DNA of 64,000 nt, from positions 166,001 to 230,000 of the forward strand of contig JALIRH010000141.1 in assembly GCA_023055505.1 (NCBI GenBank), written 5' to 3'. A model generated the notes under the pieces. The model did no database searches. It was not told the DNA's origin and was given only the letters and a program-made list of their open reading frames with translations. Every line of letters starts with the position of its first letter. Positions within the stretch are counted from its first letter, which is position 1. This document shows, piece after piece, positions 11,021 through 22,856 of the stretch. The translations under genes and the position numbers were made by a program. The stretch comes from Callipepla californica brunnescens. Taxonomy: Eukaryota > Chordata > Aves > Galliformes > Odontophoridae.

Positions 11021-13342
11021 TACCTTTCTTTTCTCTTATTCTGGCATTCTGACATTCTGACATTGTGACATTCTGAGATACTCTCATTGTCACATTGCAA
11101 CATTGTTACATTCTAATATTCTCCCATTCTGAACTTCTGGAATTATGACAACCTGCCGTTGTGACATTCTCCCATTCTGACATTATGACATTCTCATATT
11201 CTCACATTCTGAAGTTCTGGCATTATGACAACCTGCCCTTGTGCTATTTTCACATTCTGACATTCTGACATTCTAGCATTGTGACATAGTGACATTCTGG
11301 AATTGTGACAACCTGTCATTCTGACATTCTGTCATTGTGATACTCTCACATTCTGCTATTGTGACATTCAGATATTTGGACATTCTGAAATTCTGGAATT
11401 GTGACATTCTGAAATTCTGGAAATGTGACAATCTGTCATTCTCACATTGTGACAATGCAAAATTCTGATACTGTGAAATTCTGACTCTCTCTCATTGTGA
11501 CATTGTGAGATTCTCACATCGTGGCATTGTGGCATTCTCACTTTCTCACGTTCTGACATGTTAACATTGTGACATTCTAACATTCTCTCATTGTGATTTT
11601 CGGCCATATTTATCATCTGACATTGTGACGTTCTGTCACAGTCATATGTTGTCATTGTGACATTCTATCTTCATGACATACTGATATTGTGACTTTGTGG
11701 CATTGTGATACACTGACATTCTGAAATTGTGGCAATCTGTCATTGTGACTCTGTGACATTCTCCAATTCTGACATTCTCACATTCTAACGTTCTCACATT
11801 GTGTCATTCGGTCATTGTCATATTCTCACTTTCTGATATTCTCTCATTGTGATATCGTGACGTTGTGACAATTTGACATTCTGACATTAAGACATTCCGA
11901 CATCATGAGATTCTCTCTTTCTCTCATTCTGACATTTTGACATTGTGACATTCTCACTTTCTCATATTCTGCCATTCTGATATTCTGGCATTGTGACATT
12001 CTGAGATACTCACATTGTAACATTGTGACATTGTGACATTCTAATATTCTCACCTTCTGAAGTTCTGGCATTATGACAATCTGCCATTGTGATATTCTCA
12101 CTTTCTGATATTATGACATTCTAGCGTTGTGACATAGTGAAATTGTGACATTGTGACATTCAGACATGTTGACATTCTGAAATTCTGGAATTGTGACAAC
12201 CTGTCATTCTCACATTGTGACAATGCAACATTCTGATATTGTGACATGATGACATTGTGACACTGTGACATTCTGAAATTCTAACTCTCCCTCATTCTGA
12301 CGTTCAGACATTCTCACATTGTGACATTGTAAAACTCTGACTCTCTCTCATGGTGACATTCAGACATTCACACATTTTGACATTCTGACATTCTGACATT
12401 CTGGCATTCTGACATTCTCACAATGTGTCATTCGGTCATTGCCATATTCTCACTTTCTGATATTCTCTCATTGTGATATTGTGACGTTGTGACAATTTGA
12501 CATTCTGACGTTAAGACATTCTGACATCATGACATTCTCTCTTTCCCTCATTCTGACATTTTGACATTGTGACATTCTGAGATACTCTCATGGTGACATT
12601 GTGACATTGTGGCATTCTAATATTCTCACCTTCTGATGTTCTGGCATTATGACAATCTGCCATTGTGATGTTCTCACCTTGTGACATTGTGACATTCTAG
12701 CATTTTGACAATGCGTCATTCTGACGTTGTGACATAGTGACATTCTGGAATTTGGAAAATCTTTCATTCTGACATTCTGTCATTGTGACATTCTCAGAAT
12801 CTGACATTGTGACATTCTGATATTTTCACATTCTGAAATTCTGTAATCGTGACAATCTGTCATTCTCCCATTGTGGTATTTGTGACGTTCTTACACTGTT
12901 ACATATTGATATTCTGACCTTGAGACATTGCGACATTGTGACATAGTGATATTCTGTCATTCTGACATTTTGACATTCTCACATTCTCACTTTCTTACAT
13001 TGTGACACTCGGTCATTGTGATATTCTCTCTTTTTCATCTCCTCTTATTGTGACTTTCTGACACAGTCATATTCCCTAATCTTGTAGTTGTGACACAGTG
13101 AAGATTTGACATTCTGACATTAAGACACTCTGACATCATGACATTCTCACTTTCTCCCATTCTGACATGTTGACATTGTTGCATTCTAACATTCTCTCAT
13201 TGCTATATTCTGACATATTTCTATTCTGTCATTGTGACATTCTCTCACAGACACATGCTGCCATTTTGACATTCTATCGTTGTGACATTCTGACATTGTG
13301 ACATTCTGAGATACTCTCATGGTGACATTCTGACATTCTAAT

Positions 13343-13675
13343 TGTATGGGAACTGTTGAATCATGGCCTGAACCACTGATTGATCACCTGAGGCAAGCCC
13401 TGAGTCAGCTGCAGGGGCACAAGTGAGTGTGATTGGAAGGGGTGGAGTTTGACTCCACCTCTGCCAAGACCCCATTTAAGGGCTGACCTCCAGCAGGGAA
13501 GGTTCTCTTGTTAGAGATCCCTCCCTTTTGGAGTTATTAGCGAGCCTCGACCATCATCAAGGTGAGCTCCTCTCTTTTCTTCTTGTTTGTATACCATTTT
13601 CTTAAGCCTACCTAAAATATACCGCCTTTCGCACAATTTCCATGGAGTGCTTTTTTGGGGGTTATTTGCCCTATC
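13343..13675 (+). mobile_element. 333-bp unclassified insertion with 5-bp target duplication, LTR-like
   Basis: Unique sequence lies inside the 9-bp minisatellite, flanked by CTAAT at 13338-13342 and 13676-13680. Removing it and one CTAAT restores an ordinary array sequence. It begins TGTATGGGAAC, contains a perfect hairpin (GGTGGAGT-TTG-ACTCCACC, 13441-13459), an inverted CCAAT box (GATTGG), a TATA-like ATTTAAG (13474-13480) and a strong splice donor (CAAG|GTGAGC at 13561/13562). These are LTR or promoter features, but it ends CCTATC rather than CA, so it may be a truncated LTR or a short non-autonomous element. I do not recognise the family. Confidence 0.6.
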
Positions 13676-14856
13676 CTAATATTCTGACTTTCTCACATCG
13701 TGACATTCAGTCACTGTCATAATTCTCACTTTCTGATATTCTCTTACTGTGCTATTGTGGCATTGTGACAAGTTGACATTCTGACTTCATGACATTCTCT
13801 CTTTCCCTCATTCTGACATTGTGACATTGTCACGTTCTGACATTCGGTCGTTGTGATATTCTCACTTTTTCATATTCTCTCTTTGTGACATTGTGACACA
13901 GTCATATTCCCTGATTTTGTAATTCTGATATTCTGACGTTCTGACATTCTGACATTCTCACAATGTGTCATTCATTCATTGGCATATTCTCACTTTCTGA
14001 TATTCTCTCATTGTGATATTGTGACTTTGTGACAATTTGACATTCTGACATCATGACATTCTCTCTTTCCCTCATTCTGATATTCTGACATTGGGACATT
14101 CTCACTTTCTCGTATTCTGACATTCTGATATATCAATAATCTGTAATTGCGACATTCTCTCATTGTGGCATTGTGACATTCTCTCATTCTGACACTGAAA
14201 TTCTGAGATTTGTGATATTGTGACGTTCTCATACTGTGACATTCAGGCACTCTCACATTGGTTCATTCTGACATTCTGACGTTATGACATTTTGATGTTG
14301 TGACATTCACTCACTCCCATTCTGGCGTTTTCACATTCTGACATTCTCACAATCTGGCATTCTAAAATTGTGGCCATCTCTCATTGTGACATTCACTCAT
14401 TCTCACATTCTGATAGTTTGACAGTCTCTCTTGGTGACATTTTGAGGTTCTCTCGTTGTGACATTGTGATATTCTGACCTTCTGATGTTCTGACATTTTG
14501 ACATTATAGCGTTGTGACACTCTGACATTCTCTCCTTGTGACATTCTGACATTCCGATATTTTGACTTTCTCTCATTACCACATTCTGACATTCTGAAAC
14601 TGTGGGAATCTGTCATTCTGACATTCTGTCATTGTGATATTTGGACTTTGTGACATTTTGACATTTTGAAGTTCTGACATTCTGAGATCCTCTCATTGTG
14701 ACACTGTGACATTGTCATTCACTTGGTGTTATTATCTCTCATTGTGACGTTGTGACATTTTGATATTCCCCGATTTTCTAATTGCGACATTCTGACATTC
14801 GGTCATTGTGATGTTCTCACTTTTTCATATTCTCTCATTGTGACGTTTTGACACAG

Positions 14857-15779
14857 TGTCACGCTCCAAAATAAAGGAGGGAGATGAGGTTCTTTATATG
14901 TATGTGTATACCCGATGGTGAGATTAAAAGGCAATGGTTCAAATTTTAGCCCAACCAGTTTATTACAATAAGTAGTTTTTTAGGGATATGGGGAAGGGAA
15001 GATGGGTGATAGAAAAGAGATGAAAAGCGAAGAGACTTGGCAGAAAGCAAGAAAGAGAAAGAGAGAGCATCAGCACCGTGGATCTGTCGAGGTCCGTAGT
15101 CCGTTGGTCTCAGGAATTCGTCTGGTCTCCGCGGGGGATGGGAGAAAGCCGGGAAGTTTTGCAGCAAGCAGGCGCTGTGCAGGGGGGTTCTTCCAAAGAG
15201 GTTTTTCCCTCAGGAAAGTCTCTTCTTCAAAGTCTTTGGTTTAGTGGTGTCGAGAAAACCAACTGAGCAACTCGACACACCAATGAGTTCTGTCAAGCGG
15301 CGCGCTGGGTACATGGGGGATTGCTTCACCAAACATGCGCACGTAAGAGAGAAATGAATAGCTATTTAAAGGTATAGCACATGCATATTCATCACGTTCC
15401 AGACTCTGGTTATCGAGGGGATTAAACCTAAAGGTCAGTTTTGCTTTAAATTTTCAAACCTTGAAGGAGGAAAGCTCCTCACCATTCATGTGGGTGTTTT
15501 GTTTTAAGAGAGGCTTGTCTTGTAGGGACAACAGGGTGTCTATCCTGCTTTCTTTAGCTGCCTCCGTGTTCTGGCATTAGTTTGATTTGTGCCCACCCAA
15601 CACATCTGGCCCAACAGATAAATCAACAGGAGTAGTACTTTCGGTGCCATACAAGTATTATTGTCCTTTGTGATGATCAGCTTCTCCAAGCAGTTGTCAA
15701 TTAGAGTCTTCTAGCCAGAAAGACCTCATGAAGCAAGCTTTGAGACAACAAAAGTCAAAAACAGTTGCTGTCTTTCACA
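14857..15779 (-). mobile_element. Solo LTR-like element (923 bp), minus strand, with target duplication
   Basis: The insert begins TGTCACGCTCC and ends GTCTTTCACA, giving TG...CA ends, and is flanked by CACAG at 14852-14856 and 15780-15784. The same array sequence without an insert (GACACAGTCATATTCCCT) occurs elsewhere in the minisatellite. Read on the minus strand it starts TGTGAAAGAC, has a TTTAAATA TATA-like element near 15365, an AATAAA polyadenylation signal near 14960-14965, and ends GGAGCGTGACA. That is the order of U3-R-U5 in a retroviral LTR. No internal gag/pol/env sequence is present, so it is best read as a solo LTR. The short open frames inside look meaningless. Confidence 0.75.
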
Positions 15780-16762
15780 CACAGTCATATTCCCTGAATT
15801 TTAATTGGGAGGTTGTGACGATTTGACATTCTGACATTAAGACATTCTGACATCATGACATTCTCCCTTTCTCACATTCTGACATGTTGACATTGTGACA
15901 TTCTAATATTCTCTCATTGTGACATTGTGACATTCTGACATTCTTATATTCTCACCTTCTGATGTTCTGGCATTCTGACAATCTGCCATAGTGACATTCT
16001 GACATTGTGATATTGTGATATTATGACATTGTGGCTTTGTGACTTTGTGATATTCTCGCAGTGTCAAATTCTGTGATTCTGACATTCTGAGATTGTGACA
16101 TCGTGGCATTTTGGGAATCTGGCATAGTGATATTGTGATATTCTCACATTTTGTCATTCTGACATTCTGACAATCTGATATTGTGACATTCTCAGATTGT
16201 TACATTGCTGCGTTCTGAAATTCTCTCATTGTGACATTGTGAAGTTGTGAAATTCTGACATTCTGACATTATGATGTGATGTCTTTGTTACATTCTGAGA
16301 TTGTGCCAATGTTACATTCTTCTATTCAGATACATTGTGACATTCTCAACTTAGGACATTCTGATATTCTTGCATTCTGACGTTGTGACATTCTGACATT
16401 CTGAAATTCGGACATTCTCACATAATCACATTCTGACATCATTTCGTTCTCACATTCTGACATTCTGTTATTCTGACATTCTCATATTCTCACTTTGTGA
16501 CATTGTGACGTTCTGACATCCTCACGTACTGACATTCTGAAAATGCGACCTTCTGACATTGTGACACTGTAATATTCTGACTGTGAAATTTTTACATTCT
16601 GGTATTGTGACAGTCTTTCATTTTTGCATTGTGACATTCTGACACTGTGACATTTTTAGATTCTCACATTGTGATATTTTGGCATTGTGAAATTCTAACC
16701 TTGTGACACTGACATTCTGACATTGTGATACTTTGATATTGTGACTGTCACATTCTGACACC

Positions 16763-19700
16763 GTTAGGGTAGGGTTAGGGTTAGGTTTAAGGGGTAGGGT
16801 AGGGATGGGGTAAGGTTAGGGTTAGATAATGGTTAGGGTAAGTATTAGGGTCAGGGTTAAGGGTAGGGTGTGAGGTAGGGTTAGGGTTTTAGGGTTAGGG
16901 TAGGGTTAGGGTTAGGTTAGGGTAGGGTTTAGGGTTAGGGTGTAGGGTTAGGGTAAGGGTAGGGTTAGGGTTAGGGGTTAAGGTTAGGGGTTAGGGTCAG
17001 GGGTTAGGTTTAGGGATAGGGTCAGGGTTAGGGTTAGAATTAGGGTAGGGTTAGGTTTAGGGTAAGGGTTAGGGTAGGGTAAGGGTTAGGGTTAGGGGTA
17101 GGATTACGGGTAGGGTTAGTGTTACAGTTAGGGTCCATCAATAGGGTTAGCAAAGGGTTAGGTGTTAGGGTTAGGTGTTAGGGTTAGGGGTTAGGGTTAG
17201 GGTAGAACTAGGGTCCATCAATAGGGTTATGGTAGGGTTAGGGTTTAGGGTTAGGGTAGGGTTAGGGTTAGAGTAGAATTAGGGTTAGATTGGAGGGTTA
17301 GGGTAGGGTTAGGGTTAAGGGTTAGGGTTAAGGGTTAGGGTAGGGTTAGAGATAGGTAAGGGTTAGGGTAAGGGTTAGGGTTAGGGATAGGGTAAGGGTT
17401 AGGGTTAGGGTAGGGCTAGGGTTAGGGATAGGTAAGGGTTAGGGTAAGGGTTAGTGTAGGGGTAGGGGTAGGGGTATGGGTAGGGTTAGGGTAGGGTTAG
17501 GGTTAGGGTTGGATTAGAATTTTCGGTAAGGGTTAGGGTTAGGAGTTAGGGTCAGTGTCAGGGTTAGGGCTTAGCGTTAGGGATAGGGTAAGAGTTAGGG
17601 TAGGGTTAGTGTTAGGGTTAGAGTTAGGGTAAGGGTAGGGTTAGGGTAGGTTTAGGGTAAGGTTAGGGTTTGGGTTAGGGGTTAGGGGTTAGGGCTAGGG
17701 TAGGGTTAGGTCTAGGGTAGGGCTAGGGTAGGGTTAGGGGTTTGTGTTAGGGTTAGGGGCAGGGTTAGGGTTAGGATTAGGGTAGGGTTTGGGTTAGGTA
17801 AGGGTTTGGGGTTAGGGCTTATGGGTTGGGGTTAGGGGTTAGGGTCACGGTTAGGGTAGGGTAAGGTTAGGGTTAGGGTTAGTGTTAGGGTTATGGTTAG
17901 GGGTTAGGGTAAATGTTAGGGTAGGGTTAGGGTTAAGGGTTAGGGTAGGGTTAGGGTTAGGTAAGGGTTAGGGTAGGGTTAAGGAGGGTTAAGGGTAGGG
18001 TTTGAGTCAGGGGTAGGGTAGGGTTAGGGTTAGGGTTAGGGGTTAGGGGTTAGTGTTAGGGTAGAATTAGGGTTAGATTTGAGGGTTAGTGTAGGGTTAG
18101 GGTTAGGTAAGGGATAGGGTTAGGGTTAGGTGTTAGGGTAGGGTTAGGGTAGGGTTAGGGATAGGTAAGGGTTAGGGTCAGGGATAGTGTTAGGGTCACT
18201 GTTAGGGTTAGGGTATGGTTAGGGTTAGGGCAGGGTTAGGGTAGGGCTAGGGTTAAGGGTTAGGGTTAAAATTAGGGGTTAGGGGTTAGGGCTAGGGTAG
18301 GGTTAGGGGTTAGTGTGAGGGTTAGGGGCAGGGTTAGGGTTAGGGTAGGGTTGGGGTTAGGGGCAGGGTTAGGGTTAGGGCTTAGGGGTTGGGGTTAGGG
18401 GTTAGGGTCACGGTTAGTGCAGGGTTAGGGTTAGTGTTAGGGTAAGGGTTAGGGTAGGGTTAGGGGTTAGGGTAGGGTTAGTTTTAGTGTTAGTGTTATG
18501 GTTAGGTAAGGGTTAGGGGTTAGGGTAAATGTTAGGGTAGTGTTAGGGTTAGGGTAGGGTTAGGGTCAGGGTTAAGGGTAGGGTTTGAGTCAGGGTTAGG
18601 TTTAGGGTGGGGTTAGGGTTAGGTTTAGGGTGGGGTTAGGGTTAGGGTAGAATTAGGGTTAGATTTGAGGGTTAGTGTAGGGATTGGGTTAGGTAAGGGA
18701 TAGGGTTAGGGTTAGGGGTTAGGGTAAGTGTTAGAGTAGGGTTAGGGTTAAGGGTTAGGGTAGGGTTAGGGATAGGTAAGGGTTAGGGTCAGGGATAGGG
18801 TTAGGGTCAGTGTTAGGGTTAGGGCAGGGTTAGGGTAGGGCTAGGGTTAAGGGTTAGGGTTAAAATTAGGGGTTAGGGGTTAGGGCTAGGGTAGGGTTAG
18901 GGGTTAGTGTTAGGGTTAGGGGCAGGGTTAGGGTTAGGGTAGGGTTGGGGTTAGGGGCAGGGTTAGGGCTTAGGGGTTGGGGTTGGGGGTTAGGGTCACG
19001 GTTAGTGCAGGGTTAGGGTTAGTGTTAGGGAAAGGGTTAGGGTAGGGTTAGGGTAGGGTTAGTTTTATTATTAGTGTTATGGTTAGGAAAGGTTTAAAGG
19101 TTAGAGTAAATGTTAGGGTAGTGTCAGGGTAAGGGTTAGGGTAGGGCTAGGGTCGGGGTTAAGGGTAGGGTTTGAGTCAGGGTTAGGGTTAGGGTAGGGT
19201 TAGGGGTTAGGGTTAGGGTAGAATTAGGGTTAGATTTGAGGGTTAGTGTAGGGTTAGGGTTAGGGGTTAGGGTAAGAGTTAGGGTAGGGTTCGGGTTAAG
19301 GGTTAGGGTAGGGTTAGGGATAGGTAAGGGTTAGAGTAAGGGTTAGGGTCAGGGATAGGGGTAGGGTCAGTGTTAGGGTTAGGGTATGGTTAGGGTTAGG
19401 GTTAGGGTAGGGTTAGGGTTAGGGGTTAGGGTTAAAATTAGGGGTTAGGGCTAGGGTAGGGTTAGGGCGAGGATAGGGCTAGGGTAGGGTTAGGGGTTAG
19501 GGCTAGGGTAGGGTTAGGGCGAGGATAGGGCTAGGGTAGGGTTAGGTGTTAGGGGCAGGGTTAGGGTTAGGGTGGGGTTAGGGCTTATGAGTTAGGGTTA
19601 GGGCTTAGGGGTTGGGGTTAAGGGTTAGGGTTAGGTTTAGTGTTAGGGTTATGGTCAGGTAAGGGTTAGGGGTTAGGGTAAATGTTAGGGTAGTGTTAGG

Positions 19701-20229
19701 GTAGTGTTAGGGTGAGGGTTAGGGTAGGGTTAGGGTTAGGGTACGGTTAGGGTAAGTGTTATGGTTAGGGTAGGGTTAGGGTTAGGTTTTGGGTCCATCA
19801 ATAGGGTTAGGGTTAGTTTAGATTAGGGTTAGTGTAGGGTTAGTGTTAGGGTTAGGGGTTAGGGTTAAGGTAGAATTAGGGTCCATCAACAGGGTTATGG
19901 TAGGATTAGGGTTTAGGGTTAGGGTAGGGTTAGGGTTAGGGGTTAGGGTTAGAGTAGAATTAGGGTTAGATTGGAGGGTTAGGGTAGGGTTAGGGTAGGG
20001 TTAGGGTTAGGGTTAGAGTAGGGTTAGAGATAGGTAAGGGTTAGGGTAGGGTTAGGGTCAGGGTCAGGGTTAAGGGTAGGGTTTGAGTGAGGGTTAGGGT
20101 AGGGTTAGGGTCAGGGTTAAGGGTTGGGTTTGAGTCAGGGTTAGGGTCAGGGTTAGGGTTAGGGTAAGTGTTAGGGTTAGGTTTTGGGTCCATCAATAGG
20201 GTTAGGGATAGTTTAGATTAGGGTTAGTG

Positions 20230-20263
<34 letters not shown>

Positions 20264-22856
20264 TTTAGATTAGGGTTAGTGTAGGGTTAGTGTTAGGGTT
20301 AGGGTTTAGGTTTAGGGGTTACGGTAAGGGTTAGGGTTAGGGGTTAGGGTCAGGGATAGGGTCAATGTTAGGGTTAGGGTAAGGGTTAGGGTTAGGGGTT
20401 AAGTTTAGGGTAGGGTTAGGGTTAGGGTAGGGTTATGGTAAGGAATCAGTAGGGTTAGGGTTAGAGTTAGGGTTAGGGATCTGGTGGGTTGGGGTTAGGG
20501 TTTAAGGTTAGGGTTAGGTTTAGGGTAGGGTTAGGGTAGGGTTAAGGTTTAGGGTTAGGGTTAGGGATAGGTAAGGGTTAGGGTAAGGGATAGGGTTAGG
20601 GTGAGGGGTAGGGTTAGGGTAGGGCTACGGTTAGGGGTTAGGGTTAGGGGTTAGGGTTAGGGTAGTGTTAGGGTTAGGGTGAGGGGTAGGGTTAGGGTAG
20701 GGCTACGGTTAGGGGTTAGGGTTAGGGGTTAGGGTTAGGGTAGTGTTAGGGTTAGGTTAGGGGTAGGGGTAGGGGTATGGGTAGGGTTAGGGTAGGGTTA
20801 GGGTTAGGGTTGGATTAGAATTTACGGTAAGGGTTAGGTTTAGTGGTTAGGGTCAGTGTCAGGGTTAGGGGTTAGGGTTAGGGATAGGGTAAGAGTTAGG
20901 GTTAGGGTTAGAGTTAGGGTAGGGTTATAGTTAGGTTTAGGGTAGGGTTAGGGTAAGGGTAGAGTTAGAGTAGGTTTAGGGTAAGGGTAGGGTAGTGTTA
21001 GGGTAGGGTATGGGTTAGGGATTAGGGCTAGGGTAGGGTTAGGGGTTAGTGTTAGGTTTAGGGTTAGGGTAGGGTTGTGGTTAGGGTTAGGGTAGGGTTG
21101 GGGTTAGGGAAAGGGTTAGGGTTTGGGCTTACGGGTTGGGGATAGGGGTTAGGGTCACGGTTAGGGTAGGGTTAGGTTAGGTTTAGGGTTAGTGTTAGGG
21201 TTATGGTTAGGTAAGGTTTAGGGTAAATGTTAGGGTAGGGTTAGGGTTAGGGTTATGGGTTAGGATTATGGGTTAGGGGTAGGTAAGGTTTAGGGTAGGG
21301 TTAGGGTCAGGGTCAGGGTTAAGGGTAGGGTTTGAGTCAGGGTTAGGGTAGGGTTAGGGGTAGGGTTAGGGTAGGGTTAGGGATAGGTAAGGGTTAGGGT
21401 AAGGGTTAGGGTTAGGGATAGGGTAGGGTTAGGGTTAGGGTAGGGCTAGATGTAGGGGTTAGGGGTAGGGGTATGGTTAGGGTTAGGGTAGGGTTAGGGA
21501 TAGGTAAGGGTTAGGGTAAGGGTTAGGGATAGGGTAGGGTTAGGCTTAGGGTAGGGCTAGATGTAGGGGTTAGGGGTAGGGGTATGGTTAGGGTTAGGGT
21601 AGGGTTAGCGATAGGTAAGGGTTAGGGTAAGGGTTAGGGATAGGGTAGGGTTAGGCTTAGGGTAGGGCTAGATGTAGGGGTTAGGGGTAGGGGTATGGGT
21701 AAGGGTTAGGGTAGGGTTAGGGTTAAGGGTTAGAGTAGGGTTAGGGATAGGTAAGGGTTAGGGTAAGGGTTAGGGTTAGGGTCAGGGATGGTGTAGGGTC
21801 AGTTTTAGGGTTAGGGTATGGTTAGTGTAAGGGGTAGGGTTAGGGTTAGGGTAGGGCTAGGGTTAGTGTTAGGGTTAAAATTAGGGGTTAGGAGTTAGGG
21901 CTAGGGTAGGGTTAGGGGTTAGTGTTAGGGTTAGGGTTGGATTAGAATTTACGGTAAGGGTTAGGGTTAGGGGTTAGGGTCAGTATTAGGGTTAGGGGTT
22001 AGGGTTAGGGGTAGGGTAAGAGTTAGGGTAGGGTTAGGGTAGGGTTAGAGTTAGGGTAGGGTTAGTGTTAGGGTTAGGGTACGTTTAGGGTTTGGGTAAG
22101 GGTTAGGGTGAGGGTTGGTGTTAGGGTAGGATTAGGGTTAGGTTCAGGGTTAGGGTAGTGTTAGGGTTTAGGGTTAGGGTTAGGGTACGGTTAGGGGTTA
22201 GGGTTGGGGTAAGGGTTAGGTTAGGGTTAGGGTTAGGGGGTTAGGGTTAGGGGATTAGTGTTAGGGTTAGGGGTTAGGGTTAGGGTGAGGGTTGGTGTTA
22301 GGGTAGGATTAGGGTTAGGTTCAGGGTTGGGGTAGTGTTAGGGTTCAGGGTTAGGGTTGTGGTAAGGTTTAGGGGATTAGTGTTAGGGGTTAGGGTAGGG
22401 TTAGGGTTAGGATTGGGATTAGGTTTAGGTTAGGGTTATGGTTAGGGTTAGGATAGGGTTAATGTAGGGTTAGGGTTAGTGATAGAGTAAGACTTAGGGT
22501 TAGGGTTATGGTAAGAGTTAGGGATTGGGATACGGTTAGATTTAGGGTTAAGAATAGGGTTCGGGTTTGATTAGGGTTAGGGTTAGTGTTAGGAATCAAT
22601 TTGGAGGAAGGAAAAGGTTTAGGAATTGGTTCATTGTTAGGGTTAGTCTTCAAGTTAGTAATAGAGTAAGGGTTAGTGTTCGGGTTAGGAATAGGGTTCT
22701 GAATAGGGCGAGGTTTGGGAATAGGATGAAGTTTAGGGTTAGGGTTCGGGTCAGATTTAGCACTATGTTTCAGGTTCCTTTTAGGTTTAGTGATAAGGAT
22801 TAGGGGTACGTTTAGGTATTGTACAATGCTAAGTGTTAGCTTCTGGGTGGGGGTTG
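16763..22856 (+). repeat. Degenerate TTAGGG telomere-like repeat, first tract
   Basis: From GTTAGGGTAGGG at 16763 the plus strand is built of TTAGGG variants: TAGGG, TTAGGGG, TAAGGG, TCAGGG, TTAGTG. The G-rich strand runs 5' to 3' rightward throughout. It is not a pure telomere. Long-range structure is visible: GTAGAATTAGGGTTAGATTT recurs at 18061, 18647 and 19218 (period about 570-586 bp), and a block of about 110 bp around GGGCTAGATGTAGGGG repeats at about 21443, 21553 and 21664. The non-telomeric octamer TCCATCAA interrupts it at about 17133, 17214, 19794, 19882 and 20189. No genes seen. Confidence 0.95.

Larger units (their letters stand above)
11021..16762. repeat. 9-bp minisatellite array (TGACATTCT / TGACATTGT)
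   Basis: The unit is nine bases, TGACATTCT or TGACATTGT, with frequent CTCACATTC, CTGATATTC and CTCTCATTG variants. Nine bases are three codons, so minus-strand frames read as Met/Ser/Cys/His/Asn/Val-rich repeats and are not genes. Larger blocks recur, for example GACACAGTCATATTCCCT at about 13060, 13904 and, rebuilt across the insertion, 14852/15785. The array is interrupted by inserts at 13343-13675 and 14857-15779 and gives way to telomere-like repeat at 16763. Confidence 0.93.

Noticed and set aside
15002..15266. Plus-strand frames of 80 and 62 codons inside the 923-bp insert
   Set aside because: They overlap in different frames, show no recognisable domain, and lie within an LTR-like element oriented the other way.
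11273..16157. Minus-strand Met/Ser/Cys/His/Asn-rich open frames
   Set aside because: The 9-bp unit gives a three-residue repeat without stops; no other coding evidence.
16763..22856. A true chromosome end
   Set aside because: The tract is highly degenerate and is followed by gene remnants, a retrovirus and more satellite, so it is interstitial.
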